The notes under the pieces are model-generated. The model was given only the letters and a program-made list of their open reading frames with translations. It searched no databases and was not told the DNA's origin. Both the position numbers and the translations under genes were made by a program. Positions 1 through 6,486 of a stretch of DNA of 12,011 bases are shown here, one piece after another. The DNA comes from DATGMS01 sp040905145 (GTDB lineage Bacteria > Bacteroidota > Bacteroidia > Cytophagales > Cyclobacteriaceae). Every line of letters starts with the position of its first letter. The first letter of the stretch is position 1. The stretch lies in contig JBBDSC010000025.1 in assembly GCA_040905145.1 (NCBI GenBank), positions 1 through 12,011 of the forward strand. Direction: 5' to 3'.

Positions 1-99
1 AGAATCTGGTAACCAGGCTATAATAAATGGTTAAGGCCGCAACAAGCATTTGACGTTTGCAACTGGTTTAGCCTAATCCTGTCGCCTTTGCTCTTTCTA

Positions 100-984
100 T
101 TAAGCTTTTATGGCTTTTTCTTGTTGCCTGTACCGATATTCCCTTGGGGTAAGGCCAATGATCCTTTTAAATTGGCTGTTAAAATGAGTAAAATTGTTAA
201 AACCTATTTCGAAACATACCTGTGATATGCTTAGATTGTAATCCAAAAGAAATTTACATGCATTGCCAATTTTTATTTCATTCAAAAATTGGGTATATGT
301 TTTGTTGGTATGTGATTTGAAATATCTGCAGAAAGCTGTGGCGCTCATGTTCGCTATTTCTGAAATTTGCTCTAAGGAAGGGCTTTCTGCATAATTATCC
401 ATTATAAACTGGTACACTTTATTTATTCTCTCACAATCGGCTTCACCTATGTATTTTGTGAAGGCTCTGCTTGCTAGCAAGTCATATTCTTTGGTGTCTG
501 CCATGGTTTTCAGAATATTGAGCATGCCAATTATCCTATCAAGGCCACTCTTCAGATTGTCAAGCTCCAAAATGCGCCTTCTTAATTCCTCCTTTGCCTT
601 TCCTTTTAATTTTATCCCCCTTTTAGAATTGATCAATAGTCTTTTGATAGTCAATGTGTCAGGAAGGTCCATAAAGCCCTGCCCTAGAAAATTTTCTTTA
701 AAATAAACGACAATAGCTTTTGAATTGAGCCCGGAGTTTTTTTCGTAATATTCTGAGTCACTCCTGTAAAGATGCGGAATTTGAGGCCCATAAAACACCA
801 GGTCTCCTGATTGGAACCTCTCCATGTTATCACCGGCAAATCGCATGCCTGTACCTTCCAGCACCAACATGATTTCGCATTCGGGATGAAAGTGCCAGGA
901 AGGGAAAAAATAAGCCTCCTGAACCTTCATAATTCGAAAAGCCCTATTTTGTTGGTTGTCAATTATTTTTAACAGTGGCTTCAT
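100..984 (-). CDS. AraC-family transcriptional regulator with N-terminal cupin sensor domain
   Basis: A 294-residue DNA-binding regulator, presumably cytoplasmic, that likely senses a sugar. Residues about 20-75 form a cupin-like half barrel: HFHPECEIMLVLEG (31-44) carries the two histidines and the glutamate typical of AraC-type cupins, and the half barrel closes with SGDLVFYGPQIPH (59-71). Residues about 185-287 are the AraC/XylS double helix-turn-helix: the first helix pair lies around SLEQISEIANMSATAFCRYF (203-222), the second around ISQVCFEIGFNNFTHFNSQF (253-272), followed by the family signature GLTPREYR. Length is normal for the family. It lies 85 nt after the unknown lipoprotein gene in the same direction, so it could be the last gene of the operon or have its own promoter; I see no convincing promoter in that spacer. 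As the only regulator here, it is the likely local controller (inference). Ligand unknown. Confidence 0.93.
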   Translation of the reverse strand: MKPLLKIIDNQQNRAFRIMKVQEAYFFPSWHFHPECEIMLVLEGTGMRFAGDNMERFQSGDLVFYGPQIPHLYRSDSEYYEKNSGLNSKAIVVYFKENFLGQGFMDLPDTLTIKRLLINSKRGIKLKGKAKEELRRRILELDNLKSGLDRIIGMLNILKTMADTKEYDLLASRAFTKYIGEADCERINKVYQFIMDNYAESPSLEQISEIANMSATAFCRYFKSHTNKTYTQFLNEIKIGNACKFLLDYNLSISQVCFEIGFNNFTHFNSQFKRIIGLTPREYRYRQQEKAIKA

Positions 985-1069
985 TCGTACTATTCATTTT
1001 GGGTTTATTAATCTATAAATTTTCAATTCTCTTGTATAGTTTATATGAAGAGTATTGTCTAAAAGGGAT

Positions 1070-2155
1070 TCAATTCCCAGAAACGTCAAATTTTTCTTTA
1101 ATGAATTCCTCCGGGGATTGAGGGGTCACTCCAAAGACAAATTTTGCCCCGTTTTGCCAAGGTTCCTTCAATTCAAAATTTTCGAAAGAAATGCCATTGG
1201 GTATGGGAGATTTACTGCTCCAGTAAGTATAGCGTCCGTTCACCAATCCCATTAATTCAGTGTCAGGATCTTCTTTGTACCAGTATTGGGTAGCTTTCAG
1301 ACCGTAATATTTCCAATGCCCATTGGTATCCGGACCATATTCAACATCCTGAAGGTCCTCTTCATCAGGGGCGGCAATAAAGTATATTGCCCCGTTCCTA
1401 TCTCTGATCATTTTGTCCATGGAAGTGGAATCGTGCGGAACAAAGTGAATATCTTTATAATTTGGCCAAAGGTCAAGAGAGGATTTAATGCTGTTCTTGA
1501 GGTACAGTGTCCTTAATCTGGCAAAATTTCCCATTGTGGCGGTAACAATAAAGCTTTCCAGTTCCCGGACCCCCTCATTAGTATAAGTAGTTATTTCCAC
1601 TTCATATGGTTGGTTTTCATAAAACCTCAACCTTACATACACGTCTGCGCCATTATCAAATGGCTCTGAAAAGATGAAAACACTAAGGGTTTCTATACCG
1701 TCAATTTCCTGGATCACTCCAGAAGCCGGGAATTCTTCCTGTAAAGGTTCTGTGCTTAAAGAATCATTGGCACTCCAAAATCTTTTACCCCTAATTGAGT
1801 CCAGCTTGCTCATTTCCAATTCCGAAAATCCCCGTTGCTTTTCGCCCAGTGGGATGGGTTCAAAGGCGATGAAATTTATCATTTTCTCCTCCTTGTGTCC
1901 CAGATAGGGGGTATAAATCCGCAACAGGCCCCTTGGCCCTGGCATAGGGGCAATCCCTATCCTCATTCCGTTTCGGTGTCCCCAGACCGGTTGGGCAGGC
2001 TCCCCTTCAATTGGCTGTATCCAGTTTTCCCCAGCATTTGGAGGGCTGAGTTTTACCCAATTTTGTACAGGTGGTTTACTGCAATTTATGAAGCAAGAAA
2101 TAATTCCTATCAACAAAGTACTCCTAAATACACTAAAGGGGATATAATTCATCAT
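1070..2155 (-). CDS. Unrecognised lipoprotein encoded next to the GH172-type gene
   Basis: A 361-residue predicted lipoprotein that I cannot assign to a named family. The N-terminus is a short lipoprotein signal: hydrophobic residues 13-20, then IIS-C21 as the best lipobox, with C25 as an alternative. No acidic cluster follows either cysteine, so it may face the periplasm rather than the surface (inference). The body has no membrane segments and is rich in alternating beta-type residues, suggesting a beta-sandwich. The most family-like stretches are PVWGHRNGMRIGIAPMPGPR (56-75), IYTPYLGH (80-87), NFIAFEPIP (94-102) and the C-terminal IPNGISFENFELKEPW (318-333). It starts with two ATGs in a row, 10 nt after the stop of the GH172-type gene, so the two are almost certainly cotranscribed and may act on the same glycan. 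It could be a glycan-binding accessory protein or an uncharacterised carbohydrate-active enzyme. The gene call is firm; the function is unknown. Confidence 0.85.
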   Translation of the reverse strand: MMNYIPFSVFRSTLLIGIISCFINCSKPPVQNWVKLSPPNAGENWIQPIEGEPAQPVWGHRNGMRIGIAPMPGPRGLLRIYTPYLGHKEEKMINFIAFEPIPLGEKQRGFSELEMSKLDSIRGKRFWSANDSLSTEPLQEEFPASGVIQEIDGIETLSVFIFSEPFDNGADVYVRLRFYENQPYEVEITTYTNEGVRELESFIVTATMGNFARLRTLYLKNSIKSSLDLWPNYKDIHFVPHDSTSMDKMIRDRNGAIYFIAAPDEEDLQDVEYGPDTNGHWKYYGLKATQYWYKEDPDTELMGLVNGRYTYWSSKSPIPNGISFENFELKEPWQNGAKFVFGVTPQSPEEFIKEKFDVSGN

Positions 2156-2160
2156 TTACA

Positions 2161-2167
2161 TTTCCTT
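2161..2167 (-). promoter_or_regulatory. Shine-Dalgarno-like site for the unknown lipoprotein gene
   Basis: On the minus strand AAGGAAA overlaps the TAA stop of the GH172-type gene. Its GGA core lies 7 nt before the first ATG (2155) and 10 nt before the second (2152). The other starts in the window have no such purine-rich site, as is usual in Bacteroidota, so this one is unusual. It supports the start at 2155 and suggests translation coupled to the upstream gene. Confidence 0.4.
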
Positions 2168-4490
2168 ACTTCTTTATTGAAAATTTGGGCATGATAAAAC
2201 TGTATACTTCATAGCTTAGCTCACTCCAGGCGCTTTTCTTTGGATAGGGATAGCCGGGGTACAACTCGCGATCTTCGGGTATGAATTCTACTCTCACGCG
2301 GATTGCGGAACGTCCCTTGGTTAGATCGGCAGGGATTAAAAATTCATCTTGCCGAAACCGGCGGTTGGAGGTCTGAACCTCATATTTTCGTTCACCGAGT
2401 TCACCTTCTGGTGGAGAATAAACATAAGTATTTGAGCCGGGGGTGTACCAGATCCCCGCATATTCCCACTGGGATTCATCCGCAACGCTGCCGGTATTGG
2501 CTTCATTCTCAATCGAATCACTGGCATCAGCTATATAAACCTCTGCCTTTTGATTGGGGAAACTGTAATCCATAGTCCTCCGCAACATCGCCCCCAGATT
2601 TTCCTGTTCCAGTAAAACCGTGAATTCAGAGCTTCCCCTCGTATATCGCCCATTTTCTTTATGCGCCGGAAATATTTCACTTCCTATGAATTTGCCTAAA
2701 CCTGCCTTTACCTCATCATGCATTCCCCAAGTACCTTCCTCAAAGGTATCCGGTCCCAACCCATCATAACGTGAGACGATCTCCTGAACCTCTGAAGCGT
2801 GTGGAGACTCATAGTTATGATATTCTTCGCTGGCTGTATTCCCTATATTTATTTCATCTGTTTTTATCAAAGAAGAAGCTGGCAACCCATACCAATACGT
2901 TACAGTCTCGTAATGTTCTTTGGACAGGTTCCATCCCCCGTGCTCCAGGTTTATTACAGCACGGTTGCCAAAAGGCATTGCATCAGCAATCAAAAATCGA
3001 TAGGCTGAGTGGAGAAGGTCTTTTTCATTTTTTGCTTCCTTTGCACGACGGGCCCCAACAGGATGACCGGCAAACGGTAATGTCATCGTTTCCCCACCCC
3101 AATAATCTCCGCCACCGCCCCATTCTTCAGTTCCGGTTCCATGAGCTTGGGGAGTTCTGGCCCCGTCAAAGAAAAAGCGCGGGTCTGCTTCCAAGGTCCC
3201 TAAAAAATTTCTCTTGGTAAAAATAAAGGATGTGCCCACAAAATTTCCTGACCATTCATCATGTCCCTCTATCCCACGTGTGTCCAACAGCGTCAAGTCC
3301 TTACCCAATTCGGGATCTGAAAAGTTCTTATAGGTTGCATGAAAATAGCTGCTTTGATTGGGAGCGTAATCATAAGGTTCATAACGAATTTCATAGTCAA
3401 TTTCCGTATCCCCTGGATCGATACCGGCAATTTCAAACCTAGCAGACTTAAAGAACGGCATCGGATAATAACAGGCCAACTCGACCTTTTCGTTTTCATA
3501 ATCAAAGCGGATGTTAATGGGAAACCCTTTAATCAAATGTTCTTTCTCGTCACGATTGTATAAGGTTCCGGTTCCAAAAAACAAGGCCAGTGGGGCATCA
3601 ATAGAAGGGGATATGCGGTCGTCCCAGGTAACCAGTAAACGCAGTTTTTCCAAATCCTCGGCTTCCTCAAGAGGCAGGGTAAATTTAAGGGCACGAACCG
3701 CTGAGGGATTATCGTTAATCTGGGCAAAGAGTACCCTCTCCTGATCAAGTTTTAGCGTTCCCGTTTTGGTTTCAATGTTTTTCGGAGCTATATCGGTACC
3801 CGATCGATTGAGTAGATCCAGTACCTCCTGATCAGGTTTTTGATCAATATCCCAGGCCCGGATAGGCTGCGACAGGTAGTCTTCATTGGCATATTTCTTG
3901 TAAATATAGTAACCGGTCCCGTAATAAGTGAGTGAATAGGCCAGCTGAAAAGATTCTTCAAATCCAATTGGAACCCACATCAGGTCGGCACCTTTAGTCG
4001 TGGTCCAGGTATAGGTCAGTGGTTCAGGAAAAGACTCTTCCGGGATAAAGGTTGAATGATCGATGGTTGATTTTGCGGTATCGGGATCTTCCGTTCCCGA
4101 TTCCTGAATAATATAATCTGTACCATCCACCACATAGTGCCAGGGGCTTCCATGCCAGTGGTTCGTTCTCTTAAAGTAAAGTACTCCTGCCCCAATCACA
4201 TCCATAGTGACGTTAAAATCCTCATCCTCTCCCATCCAAAGAAAATTACGGGAGTCTGCCGCCCTGTTCCCACCCTCTCGCATATAGGTACTTATCATAT
4301 AGGCCCTTTCGCCTATCCTTTGTAAAGGCAATTGATCCCACATACGGTAGGCATCCAAACCAACGGGAATAACAGGAGGATTATTTGACTGATTTTCGCC
4401 TGCCTGAGCAGGGCTTTGGGCATTCACCTGAAAAAATGAAAGCAATAGTCCGCAAAACATCCATAGTAATGTAATTCTTCTTTTTTCCAT
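2166..4490 (-). CDS. Secreted DUF2961 protein, glycoside hydrolase family 172-like
   Basis: A 774-residue exported enzyme. Residues 1-24 are a Sec signal peptide (basic MEKRR, hydrophobic core, cleavage likely after VNA24). DUF2961/GH172 landmarks follow in order: GLDAYRMWDQLPLQRIGERA (44-63); a GPG-like loop VIGAGVLYFKR (98-108) and VVDG (120-123); WDDRISPSIDAPLALFFG (289-306); the signature GTGTEEWGGGGDYWGG (451-466); and YRFLIADAMPFGN then LEHGG (497-519). Characterised GH172 members act on alpha-D-fructofuranosides, difructose dianhydride I or D-arabinofuranosides through glutamates; E455 or E456 and E516 are candidate catalytic or binding residues, not proven. The core usually spans under 400 residues; here there is a large insert (about 130-250) and a beta-rich C-terminal region (about 560-774) that may be a second domain. 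The signature differs from the common GTGTEDYF form, so activity may differ too. It follows the SusD gene by 78 nt. Confidence 0.9.
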   Translation of the reverse strand: MEKRRITLLWMFCGLLLSFFQVNAQSPAQAGENQSNNPPVIPVGLDAYRMWDQLPLQRIGERAYMISTYMREGGNRAADSRNFLWMGEDEDFNVTMDVIGAGVLYFKRTNHWHGSPWHYVVDGTDYIIQESGTEDPDTAKSTIDHSTFIPEESFPEPLTYTWTTTKGADLMWVPIGFEESFQLAYSLTYYGTGYYIYKKYANEDYLSQPIRAWDIDQKPDQEVLDLLNRSGTDIAPKNIETKTGTLKLDQERVLFAQINDNPSAVRALKFTLPLEEAEDLEKLRLLVTWDDRISPSIDAPLALFFGTGTLYNRDEKEHLIKGFPINIRFDYENEKVELACYYPMPFFKSARFEIAGIDPGDTEIDYEIRYEPYDYAPNQSSYFHATYKNFSDPELGKDLTLLDTRGIEGHDEWSGNFVGTSFIFTKRNFLGTLEADPRFFFDGARTPQAHGTGTEEWGGGGDYWGGETMTLPFAGHPVGARRAKEAKNEKDLLHSAYRFLIADAMPFGNRAVINLEHGGWNLSKEHYETVTYWYGLPASSLIKTDEINIGNTASEEYHNYESPHASEVQEIVSRYDGLGPDTFEEGTWGMHDEVKAGLGKFIGSEIFPAHKENGRYTRGSSEFTVLLEQENLGAMLRRTMDYSFPNQKAEVYIADASDSIENEANTGSVADESQWEYAGIWYTPGSNTYVYSPPEGELGERKYEVQTSNRRFRQDEFLIPADLTKGRSAIRVRVEFIPEDRELYPGYPYPKKSAWSELSYEVYSFIMPKFSIKK

Positions 4491-4568
4491 AATGTTGATT
4501 ATTTAATATAATTCCGCCAAGGGGTTTTGGTATTGTTAAATTCAAAAATTCAACCATCAGATTTTGAT

Positions 4569-6470
4569 TTAAATATCATCTTCTTCAGGTGGAATAGCCC
4601 CCAAAGGGGGAACGTTATTTTCATATCCATCATACCCGTAATTTTGGTTAATGACACCTAATGTGTTTGCATCGATCATGGGCTGGGGAATTGGCCACAG
4701 CACATGATAAGGACTGATATCGTAGGTTTGACCGTTAAAAGCTACTATATTATCGCGAAAAAAATTGTTTTTTTCCATTAACCAGTCATAGTAAAAGTTG
4801 CTGGTCCCGAAACTTTCCATGGCATAACTTTGATCGTTGAATGGTTTCCCTGTTTGCGCAAAAATATAGGAGATACGGGTGAGTTCTGTCTTTCTTGGCT
4901 CCTCCCAATATAATTCACGCGCACGTTCAGACAAGATAGTACCAATATCAATTTGACCCGCATTGGTATAAGGAGAGCAATGGGCCCGTGTCCGGACTGC
5001 ATTGATGTCGTCCATGGCTTGTGTCAGCTGGTCTTTCCACCAATGGGCTTCGGCCCTCAACAGGTAGGTTTCGGCCAATCGGAAAATATACCAATCGCCT
5101 GCACCACCCCGGGCTTGAGGAGTCCTGGGATCCGGGACATATAATTTATAGTGCGGCCATCCATACCAGTTACCGATGGTATCGGAGGTAAGGACTGTTC
5201 CATCGTCATCCCGCAACTGCAACGGCTCTCCATAATATTCACTGACTCCCTTAAGAGAAGGAGCGTTATACACCAAATCTTCCATGTTCATCCAGTTATA
5301 TTGTTTATGGCGCAGATCATTCGGGTCGTCCCATATTTCAAAAGCGTGATAATCGGTTGGTGGAGTACGGCCTATACCTCGGCCAAAGGTTTTCACCAAG
5401 TCAATTTCCAGCCCAACCTGATCCGAGGTGCCTGTTCTGCCATCAGGGGTAAAGATTTGTTTGGCGGCCGTTTTACTCCAAAATGGAAGCGCCTGTCGCA
5501 TAATTTGAATATTGACACGAGAACTCGGTAGATCTTCATGTGAATTGACCATATACAAAACTTCCTTATTCTCCGGGGCGTGTTTATTGGTATACCAATG
5601 CAAACGTGCTATTACATCATCCCTGACCACCCCCAAATTTCTCAAGTAATCCCCTTCTTCCTGGGGTATTTCACCGAAAGGCTCACGCATCAGCGAATAT
5701 TCACCGCCATCAATCACGGCACTTGCGGAAGCAATGGCATCATCAAATTCCCCTAAGGCAAGGTTAATCTTGGTGAGTAGATGATAGCACGCCCCCTTTG
5801 TGGGTCTTCCTCTGTCCACATTGTCTGAAACCCATTGTACCGCAAATTCCAAATCTTCCTTCATTTTTCGAAGAATGACATCACGCCTGGTAGTATAAAA
5901 ATCCAGCCGGGGAGCTTCAATATGTTTACCCACATAGGGCACATCACCGAATTGATGTGTCAAACGGTAATAACGCATTGCCCGGTGAAAGTAAGCAGTC
6001 CCTAATATTAAATTCCTCTCCGCTTCTTCTATCTCCAAATTACCCACGCTTTTAATGACCACATGGGCATTTCTCAGCCCCCTGTATGCATTTTCTATGT
6101 GCCATAAAATTCTATTGCCATTACCGTTATTCAAATTGGCCGTAGGCGTCACCATCAGGTTCGCATTCTGATTTGTACCGGGATTGTCGTTCATACCCTC
6201 AACTGCAAGGTCTGAAAACATCAGTTCGGTTAGGTATGGATTAGCATCTCCATGTGTTTCCTCTCGAATCTGAACATCAAGGGCGGCAAGCGCATTATAC
6301 ATACTTTCCACGGTTGTTAAAGCATTCTCCGGTGTAAATTCAGATAGTGGTTCTGGCCTTAGAAATTCTTCAGTACAACTGTATAGAATGATCAATAGGG
6401 TTGTCAATAACGTAAGGCTTAACACTATATTCTTGGTTTTTTTGAATAATGTCTTCATATCAATTATCAT
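4569..6470 (-). CDS. SusD/RagB-family outer-membrane glycan-binding lipoprotein
   Basis: A 633-residue SusD homologue: the lid-like lipoprotein that sits on the SusC barrel and captures glycan at the cell surface. The signal ends in LYSC with the lipidated cysteine at residue 32, followed by TEE; acidic residues just after the cysteine fit the surface-export signal of Bacteroidota lipoproteins. Family landmarks are FHRAMRYYRLTHQFGDVPYV (161-180), an ETYLLRAEAHWW helix, INAVRTRA, ERARELYWEEPRKTEL, and the C-terminal WPIPQPMIDAN...INQNYGY (592-613), so both the TPR-like helical part and the C-terminal RagB/SusD domain are complete. The start at 6470 leaves 16 nt to the SusC stop; a second ATG at 6458 (residue 5) gives a more typical MKTLFKK signal start and may be the true one. 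SusD sequence alone does not reveal the glycan. Confidence 0.96.
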   Translation of the reverse strand: MIIDMKTLFKKTKNIVLSLTLLTTLLIILYSCTEEFLRPEPLSEFTPENALTTVESMYNALAALDVQIREETHGDANPYLTELMFSDLAVEGMNDNPGTNQNANLMVTPTANLNNGNGNRILWHIENAYRGLRNAHVVIKSVGNLEIEEAERNLILGTAYFHRAMRYYRLTHQFGDVPYVGKHIEAPRLDFYTTRRDVILRKMKEDLEFAVQWVSDNVDRGRPTKGACYHLLTKINLALGEFDDAIASASAVIDGGEYSLMREPFGEIPQEEGDYLRNLGVVRDDVIARLHWYTNKHAPENKEVLYMVNSHEDLPSSRVNIQIMRQALPFWSKTAAKQIFTPDGRTGTSDQVGLEIDLVKTFGRGIGRTPPTDYHAFEIWDDPNDLRHKQYNWMNMEDLVYNAPSLKGVSEYYGEPLQLRDDDGTVLTSDTIGNWYGWPHYKLYVPDPRTPQARGGAGDWYIFRLAETYLLRAEAHWWKDQLTQAMDDINAVRTRAHCSPYTNAGQIDIGTILSERARELYWEEPRKTELTRISYIFAQTGKPFNDQSYAMESFGTSNFYYDWLMEKNNFFRDNIVAFNGQTYDISPYHVLWPIPQPMIDANTLGVINQNYGYDGYENNVPPLGAIPPEEDDI

Positions 6471-6486
6471 GTTATAGTTTCAAATT

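Noticed and set aside
6..16. Palindrome CTGGTAACCAG near the left edge
   Set aside because: It is only 11 bp with no neighbouring context; too little sequence is available to call an operator, terminator or repeat.
1029..1052. Inverted repeat CTCTT...AAGAG between the lipoprotein and AraC genes as a terminator
   Set aside because: The stem is only 5 bp, AT-rich, with mismatches inside and no T-run after it.
1835..2194. A 119-codon open frame on the plus strand
   Set aside because: It is antisense to the unknown lipoprotein gene and the end of the GH172-like gene; the minus-strand gene has a signal peptide and a ribosome-binding site, this one has neither.
2771..3220. A 149-codon open frame on the plus strand
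   Set aside because: It lies entirely antisense within the GH172-like gene, whose family motifs run through the same bases; its translation is rich in His, Pro and Ser with no domain pattern.
4491..4568. Possible promoter or terminator between the SusD and GH172-like genes
   Set aside because: The 78-bp spacer has no clear hairpin or TAnnTTTG element; readthrough as one operon is the simpler reading.
5151..5531. A 126-codon open frame on the plus strand
   Set aside because: It is antisense to the well-supported SusD gene and has no recognisable motif or upstream signal.
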